A stretch of 64,000 nt of DNA from Trematomus loennbergii. Lineage: Eukaryota > Chordata > Actinopteri > Perciformes > Nototheniidae. The stretch lies in the NCBI GenBank assembly GCA_012861695.1, contig JAAOOA010000130.1, forward strand, positions 1,403,851 through 1,467,850, given 5' to 3'. Shown in pieces: positions 35,640 to 51,999 of the stretch (position 1 is the stretch's first letter; every line of letters starts with the position of its first letter). The position numbers and the translations under genes were made by a program. Below the pieces are notes generated by a model, which was given only the letters and a program-made list of their open reading frames with translations, made no database searches and was not told where the DNA came from.

Positions 35640-36385
35640 ACCTCAAAGACACAGACAAAGACCATTAAGAGACACACAATGACCACAAAGAGACACTAAA
35701 TCTCCACAAAGACACACTACATGTCCTCAAAGACACACACAATGACCACAAAGACACACTACATGTCCTCAAAGACACACAATGTCCTCAAAGACACACA
35801 CAATGACCACAAAGACACACACAATGTCCTCAAAGACACACACAATGACCACAAATACACACACAATGACCACTAAGAGACACACACAATGTCCTCAAAG
35901 ACACACACAATGACCACAAATACACACCCAATGACCACTAAGAGACACACACAATGACCACAAATACACACACAATGACCACTAAGAGACACACACAATG
36001 ACCACTAAGAGACACACAATGACCACAAATACACACACAATGACCACTAAGAGACACACACAATGACCACAAAGACACACACAATGTCCTCAAAGACACA
36101 CACAATGACCACTAAGAGACACACACAATGACCACTAAGAGACACACACAATGTCCTCAAAGACACACACAATGACCACAAATACACACACAATGACCAC
36201 TAAGAGACACACACAATGACCACAAAGACACACACAATGTCCTCAAAGACACACACAATGACCACAAAGACACACACAATGTCCTCAAAGACACACACAA
36301 TGACCACAAAGACACACACAATGACCACAAAGACACACACAATGTCCTCAAAGACACACACAATGACCACAAAGACACACACAAT
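35640..36385. repeat. GACCACAAAGACACACACAAT minisatellite (U2, left part)
   Basis: Units of about 20-21 bp alternating gaccacaaagacacacacaa and gtcctcaaagacacacacaa. The array resumes at 37998-38145 after a LINE insertion. Counterparts are at 45750-47305 and 63345-63495. Confidence 0.9.
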
Positions 36386-37996
<1,611 letters not shown>

Positions 37997-37997
37997 A

Positions 37998-38145
37998 CCA
38001 CAAAGAGACACACAATGTCCTCAAAGACACACACAATGACCATAAAGAAACACACAATGTCCTCAAAGACACACACAATGACCATAAAGAGACACACAAT
38101 GTCCTCAAAGACACACACAATGACCACAAAGAGACACACAATGAA
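37998..38145. repeat. GACCACAAAGACACAC minisatellite (U2, right part)
   Basis: Continuation of 35640-36385 beyond the LINE. Confidence 0.85.
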
Positions 38146-38345
38146 CAACTATAATGTGCATGTTTGTCAGAAGGAATTGTCATATATTGAAATTATTATA
38201 TTAATCAGTTAGTAGACTTTATTTTCATCATATCATCTCTTGTAACAGAGTAAAATCAAAGCCAGTTTATTTTGTCTCATAAACTAGTCTCATGAAGTGT
38301 ATTATCTTTATGATAGGTCTGAGGTGAATATGAGGTCGAGGTTCA

Positions 38346-38930
38346 ACCCAGTCTCACGGCATTTCGTGTTATTAGTCACGAAATTAATTTAATCTATTGA
38401 TTCGTGTCACACAGAACGATTTTAAAAGCAATGTATTTCTATTGGTAGTATGTTTCGTGCCTGCAACACGTCTTTTTGTCCGGTCGGGTCTTGGAAGACC
38501 AGAAGCTGTGTGGTTCATAAACATTTTCTTACTCAATATCTTACCCTAAGCCTAACCCTATCACTTTTATTTTAATTTGTATAATGTCTGAGTTTTTTTG
38601 CCGTCAGTGAGGAAAAGAAATGGCTCAGAGCCTCAGAATACTGACATCTGTATTTTATGTCATCTTTTTTTCCTTCTAATTTGTTATTATTTGGTGCAGG
38701 CACGAAACATACTACCAATAGAATACATTGCTTCTAAAATCGTCCGTGTCAGAATACTGAAATCTGTATTTTTATAAATGTCTTTTTCCTTCTAATTTGT
38801 TATTATTTACATTGCTTTTAAAATCGTTCTGTGTGACACGAAAAAAATGGCGAAATCGTGTTGGTGAACACGAATCAATAGATTAATTTCGTGACTATAA
38901 CACGAAATGCCGTGAGACTGTGTTGCGAGG
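38346..38930. mobile_element. CAACCCAG inverted-repeat element (U2)
   Basis: Inverted ends of ~60 bp (CAACCCAGTCTCACGGCATT and inverse) with flanks cgaggtt on both sides. An internal inverted pair around cattgcttctaaaatcgt (38410-38470, 38695-38760) makes it fold-back. U4 has the uninterrupted site at about 63685. No coding sequence. Confidence 0.7.
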
Positions 38931-39576
38931 TTAACAGCTTTGTCAGTAGTTGAGTTTGGGACAGTGAATCTGTTTCATTCTGTTGGTTGTGGAAGAGCCA
39001 GGCTGAGTAAAGTTACGTTTCCAGGGTCAATGGTTGCAGTCATAAGCTTTGCTGTGCTGCATGTCAAAGGAGTGGCTTCGTTGCTCTTAATGTTAGCTAA
39101 CTAGTGTGCAAGCGCTAAACTAGCTTACGTTGGAAATGTACCCGCGTCCTTTAACATCAGTAAAAGAGTTAGTTGTGTCAGTCGTGATGTATCATGACCT
39201 CACCCATACGTCGCAGATTTTCTCCGCAACGCCCCTTACAACAACAATGGCGGACTGCGTGGGGTCGATGCTGCTGTTGCTTTTTTAACCTTAGGTGATT
39301 ACATAATGTAGTGCCTGGGAGCTTAAGTTCATGGCTCAGTTCTGCAGGGTCCCAATATCGCCCATACCATTATTGTCAGATTTTATTTCAAATGAGAACT
39401 AAAACGCTACTTCGGTTTTAAATGTTTTTTTTTACACCTCCATGGAAGGGCGACTTCTGGTTATTATATAATCAGGGGTCTTGTGCATGGCTCAGCTGCG
39501 ATGGTTGAAGCCCAAACACCGCCCATGTCCCTATTGTCAGATTTCACTTCAATCTGTTTGTTCCTTGTCCCTCCAG
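38931..39576. other. Intron part of gene E
   Basis: 39180-39290 resembles the TIR elements at 59754-61137 (block ggactgcgtggggtcgat). The block with catggctcag and ccattattgtcag occurs twice (39330 and 39487), a local duplication beside the acceptor. Confidence 0.4.
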
Positions 39577-39582
39577 GAGATC

Positions 39583-40290
39583 ATGGAGCTCATCACACCT
39601 TTCAAGGGCATCTACTCCATGTTCGAAAAGATGAAGATCAATGAGCAGACCTGCCCTCACGTTCTGGAGAGACTCAAAGCCCTGGAGAAACTGGCTCTTT
39701 TCATCCTGCAGAAGGAGTCGGAGCAACTCTCCGAGGACGTGAATGAAGCGCTGGAGAAACTCAACAAGGTTCTGCTGTTGGCTGATAAGCTCATCCAGAA
39801 ATTCACCGAGTCCTTAGCGGTGACTCGGGTGGTGAAATCCAGCGACTACAAATTAGAGTTTGAAACCCTGAACAAAAGCCTCACTGATGCCTTCGTGACC
39901 CTCTCAGCGGCCCTGCATGCCCAACAGGGGAAGATACTGGACAAGCAAGAGACACAGCTTACTGAGCAGGAGAGCATGCTCAATGAGCTGAAGATCATGC
40001 TCAGTGAGCAGAAGGTCATGTTGAAATGGCAGAAGAAGAAGCTGACCGAGACTGGGAGGAAGCTCGCGGAGCAGGATAGGAAGATGGCGGAGCAGGAAAG
40101 GAAGATGGCGGAGCAGGATAGGAAGATGGCGGAGCAGGAAAGGAAGATGGCGGAGCAGGATAGGAAGATGGCGGAGCAAGATAGGAAGTTTGCAGAGCAG
40201 GAGAGGAAGCTGGGCAAGCAGGAGGACATGTTGCAAAGAGTGGAGACAAAGTTAGTGTGTGAGAGTAGAGGAAACTGCCGTATTCTGTAA
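39583..40290 (+). CDS. MLKL-like protein with eight heptads and CaaX end (gene E)
   Basis: 235 residues, exactly 21 more than gene D or F: three extra RKMAEQD/E heptads, each a 21-bp DNA unit (gcggagcaggataggaagat-like). The bundle (residues 1 to ~116) differs from D by scattered substitutions such as TPFKG for KPVQS near the start and TESLAVTRVV near 75-85. The FETLNKSLTDAFVTLSAALH helix is kept. It ends NCRIL, so CaaL with Arg at the second place. The acceptor AG is at 39575-39576 and exon 1 ends at 35225; the 4.3-kb intron holds the minisatellite, LINE and fold-back element. Start and function are inferred as for gene D. Confidence 0.72.
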   Translation: MELITPFKGIYSMFEKMKINEQTCPHVLERLKALEKLALFILQKESEQLSEDVNEALEKLNKVLLLADKLIQKFTESLAVTRVVKSSDYKLEFETLNKSLTDAFVTLSAALHAQQGKILDKQETQLTEQESMLNELKIMLSEQKVMLKWQKKKLTETGRKLAEQDRKMAEQERKMAEQDRKMAEQERKMAEQDRKMAEQDRKFAEQERKLGKQEDMLQRVETKLVCESRGNCRIL

Positions 40291-41360
40291 TGAAGGAGCA
40301 TCAGAGTCAGTTGTACAAAATGGAAGGAATTTGCAAGGTTTATGTTCTTTAATGATACTATCATGTTTAGAAGTAGACCCAAGAGCAAAAAACCTCCTTT
40401 TTCTGACCTGAAAAAATCAATTATTTTAAATTTCTACTTTTCTGTTTTCTGTCTTTTCTGATTTCTACAGTTTGCAGACGATGTCCTCCTTCTCACTGGC
40501 AATAACATCATGAGGCTTAAAGCATTTTATAGAGAATGAAAATATCGTGGCCAACAAACGGACATCACATGTAATTTGTTTACTATACATTTTGATGTAT
40601 TTTCAAGATCATAAGTACGTTCCATTACCATGTAACTCCTGCTCCATGCATTACAATGATAACGAAGAGAGTTAGAGCCACATGTGGATTTTTTTAGGAG
40701 ATCTGCACAAAAGTGACTAACCAGTGTTGTAACAACAGAAGAAAACTGAAAGAGGAATGCTCTGTAACAAGCAGGTTATTTTGTTGGAGTTTTTATAGAA
40801 AGGAAGGATACTTTTTGATCATGGGTCTCAATGTTTTTCAGGCAGGGTTGCCAAATTAAGTTTTATATTAAACTGGGCCTGCCATAAAATGTAATGCCAT
40901 GTATAAACGATGATGTTCATGGAAGATTTGACACTAAGATAGTAAAATGATAAAAACGTTGCCGTAGTTAACTGCTGTTATTAATTAACAATGATAACAA
41001 AGTCCATTACAATAAAACGATAAAATACATGAACCTGCCTACAATTTATCTTAACCATCCAATTGTTTTCCTACGGACTGTTTGTCAGTATCACCTCTAA
41101 CACATGATAGTTTAATATCTGATTATATTTCTTTATTCAATTGTGTTATATATTCCTCAATTACTTTTGATCTTTTGCTGCTTTCACTTTTGAGATCTGA
41201 AACAACTGGAGATCCCCAATTCCCCTTTTCAACCAAACCGGTTCCAGACCCGGATCCGGGCTAGAGCCTGATTTAGCTCTGTTTATTTCCTGTTTCCACC
41301 GCAGCGGAGCCGGCTCTAATCACCGAAACCCGGTTCTTAGCTGGCCACTCGGCTGCCCGG
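40291..41360. other. 3' flank of gene E
   Basis: Near-identical to 30536-31600; no additional gene. Confidence 0.5.
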
Positions 41361-41448
41361 CAAGAACCAAGAACCAAGAACCAAGAACCAAGAACCAAGA
41401 ACCAAGAACCAAGAACCAAGAACCAAGAACCAAGAACCAAGAACCAAC
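41361..41448. repeat. AAGAACC array (U2)
   Basis: About 12 units of 7 bp. Confidence 0.9.
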
Positions 41449-41624
41449 CAATACTTCACGCTTACGTCGAAGGGGGCGAGATTAACCTGAGCAATAACAG
41501 TTCATGGCGAGTACGGCAAATACAAGTTGCAACAAGCAGTAGCGCTGAGCAAAGTGACTAGAACGTAACCACACACTTATAAAAAAAAAACACACACTTT
41601 ATAAAGTCAGGCAACACTAACCAG

Positions 41625-43047
41625 CAGAGGTGGGAGTAAGTCCTACATGTGCAAGTCATGAGCAAGTCTCAAGTCTTGACCTACAAGTATCAAGCAAGTC
41701 CCAAGTCACTGTGGTGAGAGTCAAGCAAGTCAAGTCAAGTCATTGCTCAGGTCAAGCAAGTCAAGTCAAGTCATACGAAATTCTGATGAATAAGCCCAGT
41801 TTCCGCATTTAAATCAGTTAAAAGACAGTGGTTATGAAAATGGATTTAACCCACACTATGATCTTCATTACATACACAGTTAATCATTTGAAATCTAATT
41901 TAGACCGATGACAATCATATTAGATTCATATTAACCCTAGAACTGCAGACAATATAGCTAGGACTCAATCAAAAAATCTGTTCAAAAAGGCAGAATTCCA
42001 GGTAAGAAAATCATATATGGCATTTGCCATTACACATATTTAATTTAAATGTCTGTTAACACTAGAACCGCCAACAGCGTCAGCACCTACATAGATATCA
42101 TTTTCAAATCATTTAATTTGTTCCTCTTCATAATTTCCTTATAAACTAAGTAGGACGATTTAAAACTCACTTAATTGGGTTAATTTTGAAATTGCTTCAG
42201 TTTATCATCATAACAGATCAAAAAGTTCAGATTCATTTTACAATAAATCAAGGAATGATGCACTTCTACAAACAAAAACAACATAATTAAAACATTTAAA
42301 CAAACTACTAAAAGTAGATGAACTACATTATTCAACAGTTTACAGTAACTTCTGATAACACAGGGGAAATAAACGAGGCATCTCTTTTCTCTCTCTCTCT
42401 CCCTCTCCTGACAGCCCGTCAGTATCAGGGTTAGTACAAATGAATCCCTTGGGTTCTAGTGTTCATTTACCGTTTTGTCTTCTCTTTGCTTAATCGATTT
42501 GAAACCAAGTCTAACGTAGCTTAAACTTAACGTTAGCTTTCTAGCTAACACAACACATTCACGCACCTTTCTCTGTGGGTTTTTTGTAGTGACGAATGAA
42601 GTTGGATGTTGTGGTGGTCGTGTCACTGATCTTTATGCTGCAGACCCTGCATACCGCTGTTCTCTTCTTATTAGCGTCATCGACAACATAATCCTTGAAT
42701 CCAAACTTCACTATTTTTGGAGTAACGCTAGCCGCTGCCATGTTAACTGACACTCTGCCGTCTAGTGGGTTGCCAGGTTTGCGCGCATGGCGCTATAATC
42801 ACCCAATCACGTTTTTCGAAAAAACTAAACGTAATATCTCACTACAAAAACAAACGCAAATATTTAATTTTAAACAGTCAAGTCCTTTCAAGTCATCTGT
42901 CTCAAGCTTAAGTCAAGTCTCAAGTCATGAACCAAGTCAAAGTCAAGTCAAGTCTTTTATCAATGTTAGTCAAGCAAGTCTCAAGTCAAAAATATGCGAC
43001 TCGAGTCTGACTCGAGTCAAGTCATGTGACTCGAGTCCCCACCTCTG
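41625..43047 (-). mobile_element. hAT element remnant (U2)
   Basis: Same ends and same flanks CTAACCAG (41617-41624, 43048-43055) as in U1. The BED-finger frame (42753-42559, minus) has lost a T from a T run, so the second His of the finger is out of frame. Confidence 0.85.
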
Positions 43048-43354
43048 CTAACCAGGCTTCTTGTGATTCTGTTTATTTGTACCTTACTTTGACCATCCGT
43101 TCGCTGTTATTGATCATGTGGAGAGCAGGCAGACGTTTTCCTGTTGTTTTGTATTATAGCAGCTATCGGATGGAATCAATACATGGGCTGCACAGGTTGC
43201 CATGTCCTACTTTTTGTTGTTCTTTACGTTTTTATTAATATATTTTCATACATATTCATACATAATAGATAGTTTCCGCCAATAATCCATTTTTTACAAT
43301 AAAACATTTTTACAAAAAATAAAATAAAGACACAACAGAAACCCTTTGCCCTTT

Positions 43355-44430
43355 ACTAGTTAACTAGTGAGATACATTTAAATTCAACTAGCGAACTAGC
43401 GAGGCTTAAAATGTTCACTTGTAGTACTAGTGGATCCCAAATGCGCACTAGTCGCACTTGTTGTTCAGAATGCTAATGAGGAGGAGGGGAAATAAGGCAT
43501 CGAGGTCTCCTATTGGCCCTAAGCTATAGAGCGCCACCCAGCCCAAATAGTTTATTGAAGAGCTTAAATACACTATGTTTTAATATACAGTCATATGACC
43601 ATATTTACAAAAATATTAAAAAAAAGTATTTTTGTAATTATGATCATATGACTGTATATCAAATTAGGTAAGAACATTGAAGACTTTGTTAAAATTAGAA
43701 AGTTGCCTTAGGACTGCAGACAGGAATATAGATCCTCTTTAAAACATTTTATTAAGCTGCAATTTCAAAGGTGCTTGGATTAGAATAGCACCGTGATAAC
43801 AGAGTGACATTAGTGATGGATAGAAAGAGGAAGTAACCCTCTTCTGATCACAGCTTTGAGAGATCGCCGTGACTTCCGTAAATATTAGTCTAAGGCAAAA
43901 TATGGAGAGGTTGTTTATCATACAGATCTATCGTTATCCTGATTTTAAGATCTGTCCAGTGTTTCTGCTTTATTAATTTCATGAGCACCGCTTATAAAAT
44001 GTCCCACGATCATATACTTTTGTGTCTCGAGTGCCGGTGTTCTCACACACAAGCGTACGCACATTCGCACCAACAAAAACACACACACAAACGGAACAAA
44101 GCAGAAACAGAAACATGTATTTTTCTTGGCAAAACACACACTGACTGACTTCTCACGGACAATATGTTAACAGTAGGCACTAAATACTCGACTGATGCAC
44201 CTCACGTCTTCGAGACGTTGCTAAAAACGTTGCAGGAGAACGCTCCCTAAGGCTCTCCCTCACAGAGCTGAACTGACCAATCAGAATCTGGGTCCCGCCT
44301 GCTTCATTTGCATATGGCTGACTAGTTAACGTGTTGGCCATATGAACGGCAACTAGTTACTAGTGGATACATATTGCAGCTTACACGTTAACTAGTGAAG
44401 GCAAAATGTTCACTAGTTAACTAGTTGAAG
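43355..44430. repeat. ACTAGT-rich element (U2)
   Basis: Counterpart of 33632-34720 with few differences. Confidence 0.5.
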
Positions 44431-44440
44431 CCTCTTTTAG

Positions 44441-44880
44441 GTGTATATCGGTATGTAGTGTCTCTACTTTAAAGAGTCCTCTCCTGCTGATGTTCAGGTG
44501 TATATCAGTATGTAGTGTCTCTACTTTAAAGAGTCCTCTCCTGCTGATGTTCAGTGTATATCAGTATGTAGTGTCTCTACTTTAAAGAGTCCTCTCCTGC
44601 TGATGTTCAGGTGTATATCAGTATGTAGTGTCTCTACTTTAAAGAGTCCTCTCCTGCTGATGTTCAGGTGTATATCAGTATGTAGTGTCTCTACTTTAAA
44701 GAGTCCTCTCCTGCTGATGTTCAGGTGTATATCAGTATGTAGTGTCTCTACTTTAAAGAGTCCTCTCCTGCTGATGTTCAGGTGTATATCAGTATGTAGT
44801 GTCTCTACTTTAAAGAGTCCTCTCCTGCTGATGTTCAGGTGTATATCAGTATGTAGTGTCTCTACTTTAAAGAGTCCTCT
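44441..44880 (-). repeat. 57-bp minisatellite (U2)
   Basis: 7.7 units, inverted relative to 27255-27636; one unit lacks a G. Confidence 0.9.
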
Positions 44881-45160
44881 GGCACAGGGATTTTAGCGTT
44901 TACAGATCATTTCATGCACTAAAACCTTTATAACAAACTACAGGGAAGGGAAAACCCCTAAAAGAATAATAGAGCCTCTTTAAAGAAACACATGAAAAAA
45001 GAAAATGACAAGCACAGATACATTTCCCAGATAAAAAGTCTGAATTTTCACAAGATGTTGATCGGTGAAATTAGTCAAATATATAACGAGAGAGTGTTGT
45101 ATTGTAAAATAAAATGAAATTATAATGCTTTCTTACACGGCACTGTTAGGAGGATAAAGA
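44881..45160. other. Inter-unit sequence U2/U3
   Basis: Counterpart of 34764-35040; no gene seen. Confidence 0.4.
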
Positions 45161-45169
45161 TCTAATCTG

Positions 45170-45345
45170 AGACTGATTTTGACCGGTAGGGTGCAGGATG
45201 TGTTGTTGCGTCTGACTACAGATCATAAAAGATGCCCAGAGGAGGGAACCATGATAACTTATCAGACAGACCTACATTAGAGGATTCCACTTTCTCACAT
45301 GCACACACCTGCATTCAGACATCTTGCAGCGACATCCAGTCAACA
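45170..45345 (+). promoter_or_regulatory. Promoter and non-coding exon 1 of gene F (unit U3)
   Basis: TATA-like cataaaag at 45224-45231, paired GATA motif at 45252-45264, donor gtaagt at 45346. Confidence 0.5.
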
Positions 45346-45749
45346 GTAAGTTATTGTTTCCTCTCGATATATTTATTAACTTCTGTTAGCTCAACTCTCT
45401 CATTTGTTAGTTTCCTCAATGTTTTTTTTTGGACTTGCTTCATCAGTTTAAACAAGGATTATGTTTGATTTTATTGTGATGGTGATTTTTAGAGCTGCAA
45501 CAGTAAGTCGCCAACTATTGTGATAATGGATTAATCTTTAATAGTGGTTTTTCGTGCCAAAAATGTTAGAAAATACTTTTTTCAGACTCAAATATGGAGT
45601 TTTCCTGCTTTTCTCTAACATATCATAAAGTGAATAGCTTTGGGTGTTGTACTGACGAATAAAAACATTAAGACATCATCTTGGACTTGGAATCGACATT
45701 ATAACTATTTTCGGATATTTTATAGACCAAACAATTACGCTATGAATAT

Positions 45750-47305
45750 AATGACCATCAAAGACACAGACAAAGACCATTAAGAGACACACAATGACCA
45801 CAAAGAGACACTAAATCCACAAAGACACACTACATGTCCTCAAAGACACACACAATGACCACAAAGACACACACAATGTCCTCAAAGACACACACAATGA
45901 CCACAAAGAGACACACAATGACCACAAAGACACACACAATGTCCTCAAAGACACACACAATGACCACAAATACACACCCAACGACCACTAAGAGACACAC
46001 ACAATGTCCTCAAAGACACAAACAATGACCACAAAGAGACACTAAATCTCCACAAAGACACACTAAATGTCCTCAAAGACACACACAATGACCACAAATA
46101 CACACACAATCACCCAAAGAGACACACAATGTCCTCAAAGACACACACAATGACCACAAATACACACACAATCACCACAAAGACACACAATGTCCTCAAA
46201 GACCACACAATGACCACAAATACACACCCAAACGACCACTAAGAGACACACACAATGTCCTCAAAGACACAACAATGACCACAAGAGACACTAAATCCAC
46301 AAAGACACACACAATGACCACAAATACACACACAATGACCACAAAAGACACACAATGTCCTCAAAGACACACACAATGACCACAAAGACACACACAATGT
46401 CCTCAAGACACACACAATGACCACAAATACACACACACATGACCACAAAAGACACACACAAGACCACAAAACATACACAATGACAAAAAAAGACACACAC
46501 AATGACACAAAGACACACACAATGACCACAAGACACACACAATCCACAAAGACACACACAATGACACAAATAAACACACACAATCAACACAAAGAGACAC
46601 ACAATGAACAAAGAACACACAATGACCACACAATGACACAACACACAATCACCACAAAGACACACAATGACCACAAAGACACACACAATGACCACAAATA
46701 CACACACAATCACCACAAAGACACACACAATGACCACAAATACACACACAATGACCACTAAGAGACACACACAATGACCACAAAGAGACACACAATGACC
46801 CAAAAACAACAAAGACACAAAGAGACACACAATGACAAACAATGACCACAAACACACAATCACCACAAAGACACACACAATGACCACAAATACACACACA
46901 ATGACCACAAGGAGACACACAATGTCCTCAAAGACACAAACAATGACCACAAAGAGACACTAAATCTCCACAAAGACACACTAAATGTCCTCAAAGACAC
47001 ACACAATGACCACAAATACACACACAATGACCACTAAGAGACACACACAATGACCACAAAGACACACACAATGTCCTCAAAGACTAACACAATCACCACA
47101 AATACACACACAATGACCACAAAGACACACACAATGACCACAAATACACACACAATGACCACTAAGAGACACACACAATGACCACAAAGACACACACAAT
47201 GTCCTCAAAGACTAACACAATGACCACAAATACACACACAATGACCACAAAGACACACACAATGTCCTCAAAGACACACACAATGACCACAAAGACACAC
47301 ACAAT
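45750..47305. repeat. GACCACAAAGACACACACAAT minisatellite (U3, left part)
   Basis: About twice as long as in U2 and less regular (46400-46900 has many small deletions). It resumes at 48877-48985 after the LINE. Confidence 0.9.
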
Positions 47306-48876
<1,571 letters not shown>

Positions 48877-49180
48877 ACCACAAAGAGACACACAATGTCC
48901 TCAAAGACACACACATGACCATAAAGAGACACACAATGTCCTCAAAGACACACACAATGACCACAAAGAGACACACAATGAACAACTATAATGTGCATGT
49001 TTGTCAGAAGGAATTGTCATATATTGAAATTATTATATTAATCAGTTAGTAGACTTTATTTTCATCATATCATCTCTTGTAACAGAGTAAAATCAAAGCC
49101 AGTTTATTTTGTCTCATAAACTAGTCTCATGAAGTGTATTATCTTTATGATAGGTCTGAGGTGAATATGAGGTCGAGGTT

Positions 49181-49798
49181 CAACCCAGTCTCACGGCATT
49201 TCGTGTTATTAGTCACGAAATTAATTTAATCTATTGATTCGTGTTCACCAACACGATTTTCACATTTTTTTTCGTGTCACACAGAACGATTTTAAAAGCA
49301 ATGTATTTCTATTGGTAGTATGTTTCGTGCCTGCAACACGTCTTTTTGTCCGGTCGGGTCTTGGAAGACCGGAAGCTGTGTGGTTCATAAAAACATGTTC
49401 TTACTCAATATCTTACCCTAAGCCTAACCCTATCACTTTTATTTTAAATTGTATAATGTGTGAGTTTTTTTGCCGTCAGTGAGGAAAAGAATGCTCAGAC
49501 CTCAGAATACTGACATCTGTATTTTATGTCATCTTTTTTCCTTCTAATTTGTTATTATTTGGTGCAGGCACGAAAAACATACTACCAATATAAATACATT
49601 GCTTCTAAAATCGTTCTGTGTCAGAATACTTAAACTGTATTTTTTTAAATGTCTTTTTCCTTCTAATTTGTTATTATTTATATTGCTTTTAAAATCGTTC
49701 TGTGTGACACAAAAAAAATGGCGAAATCGTGTTGGTGAACACGAATCAATAGATTAATTTCGTGACTATAACACGAAATGCTGTGAGACTGTGTTGCG
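49181..49798. mobile_element. CAACCCAG inverted-repeat element (U3)
   Basis: Counterpart of 38346-38930; retains ~33 bp near 49243-49275 that U2 has lost. Confidence 0.7.
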
Positions 49799-50447
49799 AG
49801 GTTAACAGCTTTGTCAGTAGTTGAGTTTGGGACAGTGAATCTGTTTCATTCTGTTGGTTGTGGAAGAGCCAGGCTGAGTAAAGTTACGTTTCCAGGGGCA
49901 ATGGTTGCAGTCATAAGCTTTGCTGTGCTGCATGTCAAAGGAGTGGCTTCGTTGCTCTTAATGTTAGCTAACTAGTGTGCTAGCGCTAAACTAGCTTACG
50001 TTGGAAATGTACCCGCGTCCTTTAACATCAGTAAAAGAGTTAGTTGTGTCAGTCGTGATGTATCATGACCTCACCCATACGTCGCAGATTTTCTCCGCAA
50101 CGCCCCTTACAACAACAATGGCGGACTGCGTGGGGTCGATGCTGCTGTTGCTTTTTTAACCTTAGGTGATTACATAATGTAGTGCCTGGGAGCTTAAGTT
50201 CATGGCTCAGTTCTGCAGGGTCCCAATATCACCCATGCCATTATTGTCAGATTTTATTTCAAATGAGAACTAAAAGGCTACTTCGGTTTTAAATGGGTTT
50301 TTTTACACCTCCATGGAAGGGCGACTTCTGGTTATTATATAATCAGGGGTCTTGTGCATGGCTCAGCTGCGATGGTTGAAGCCCAAACACCGCCCATGCC
50401 CCTATTGTCAGATTTCACTTCAATCTGTTTGTTCCTTGTCCCTCCAG
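49799..50447. other. Intron part of gene F
   Basis: Counterpart of 38931-39576; no gene. Confidence 0.4.
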
Positions 50448-50453
50448 GAGATC

Positions 50454-51098
50454 ATGGAGCTCATCACACCTTTCAAGGGCATCTACTCCATGTTCGAAAA
50501 GATGAAGTTCAATGAGCAGACCTGCCCTCACATTCTGGAGAGACTCAAAGCCCTGGAGAATCTGGCTCTTTTCATCCTACAGAAGGAGTCGGAGCAACTC
50601 TCCGAGGACCTGAACGAAGCGCTGGGGAAACTCAAAAAGGTTCTGCTGTTGGCTGATGAGCTCATCCAGAAATTCACCGAATCCTTAGCGGTGACTCGGG
50701 TGGTGAAATCCAGCGACTACAAATTAGAGTTTGAAACCCTGAACAAAAGCCTCACTGATGCCTTCGTGACCCTCTCAGCGGCCCTGCATGCCCAACAGGG
50801 GAAGATACTGGACAAGCAAGAGACACAGCTTACTGAGCAGGAGAGCATGCTCAATGAGCTGAAGATCATGCTCAGTGAGCAGAAGGTCATGTTGAAATGG
50901 CAGAAGAAGAAGATGACCGAGACTGGGAGGAAGCTCGCAGAGCAGGATAGGAAGATGGCGGAGCAGGATCGGAAAATGGCGGGGCAAGATAGGAAGTTTG
51001 CAGGGCACGAGAGGAAGTTGGGCAAGCAGGAGGACATGTTGCAAAGAGTGGATACAAAGTTAGTGTGTGAGAGTAGAGGAAACTGCCCTATTCTGTAA
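50454..51098 (+). CDS. MLKL-like protein with heptad repeats and CaaX end (gene F)
   Basis: 214 residues. The bundle is a mosaic: it has gene E's start (TPFKG) and TESLAVTRVV segment but gene D's KMKFN and ENLALF positions. That suggests exchange between units or shared ancestry. Heptads are RKLAEQD, RKMAEQD, RKMAGQD, RKFAGHE, RKLGKQE, so several core Glu codons are now Gly, which may weaken the coiled coil. It ends NCPIL (CaaL, residues 211-214). The acceptor AG is at 50446-50447 and the ATG six bases later. Just downstream a ~325-base deletion (at 51200) removes flank present after D and E. Confidence 0.72.
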   Translation: MELITPFKGIYSMFEKMKFNEQTCPHILERLKALENLALFILQKESEQLSEDLNEALGKLKKVLLLADELIQKFTESLAVTRVVKSSDYKLEFETLNKSLTDAFVTLSAALHAQQGKILDKQETQLTEQESMLNELKIMLSEQKVMLKWQKKKMTETGRKLAEQDRKMAEQDRKMAGQDRKFAGHERKLGKQEDMLQRVDTKLVCESRGNCPIL

Positions 51099-51850
51099 TG
51101 AAGGAGCATCAGAGTCAGTTGTACAAAATGGAAGGAAATTGCAAGGTTTAGGTTCTTTAATGATACTATCATGTTTAGAAGTAGACCCAAGAGCAAAAAA
51201 CGTGACTAACCAGTGTTGTAACAACAGAAGAAAACTGAAAGAGGAGTGCTCTGTAACAAGCAGGTTATTTTGTTGGAGTTTTATAGAAAGGAAGGATACT
51301 TTTTGATCATGGGTCTCAATGTTTTACAGGCAGGCTTGCCAAATTAAGTTTTATATTAAACTGGACCTGCCATAAAATGTAATGCCATGTATAAACGATG
51401 ATGTTCATGGAAGATTTGACACTAAGATAGTAAAATGATAAAACGTAGCCGTAGTTAACTGCTGTTATTAATTAACAATGATACCAAAGTCCATTACAAA
51501 TAAAACAATAAAATACATGAACCTGCCTACAATTTATCTTAACCATCCAATTGTTTTCCTACGGACTGTTTGTCAGTATCACCTCTAACAACATGATAGT
51601 TTAATATCTGATTATATTTCTTTATTCAATTGTGTTATATATTCCTCAATTACTTTTGATCTTTTGCTGCTTTCACTTTTGAGATCTGAAACAACTGGAG
51701 ATCCCCAATTCCCCTTTTCAACCAAACCGGTTCCAGACCCGGATCCGGGCTAGAGCCTGATTTAGCTCTGTTTTCTCCTGTTTCCACCGCAGCGGAGCCG
51801 GCTCTAATCACCGAAACCCGGTTTTTAGCTGGCCACTCGGCTGCCCGCAA
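51099..51850. other. 3' flank of gene F
   Basis: Shortened counterpart of 30536-31600. Confidence 0.5.
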
Positions 51851-51936
51851 GCAAGAACCAAGAACCAAGAACCAAGAACCAAGAACCAAGAACCAAGAAC
51901 CAAGAACAAGACCAAGAACCAAGAACCAAGAACCAA
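51851..51936. repeat. AAGAACC array (U3)
   Basis: About 11 units with two irregular ones. Confidence 0.85.
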
Positions 51937-51999
51937 TACTTCACGCTTACGTCGGAGGGGGCGAGATTAACCTGAGCAATAACAGTTCATGGCGAGTAC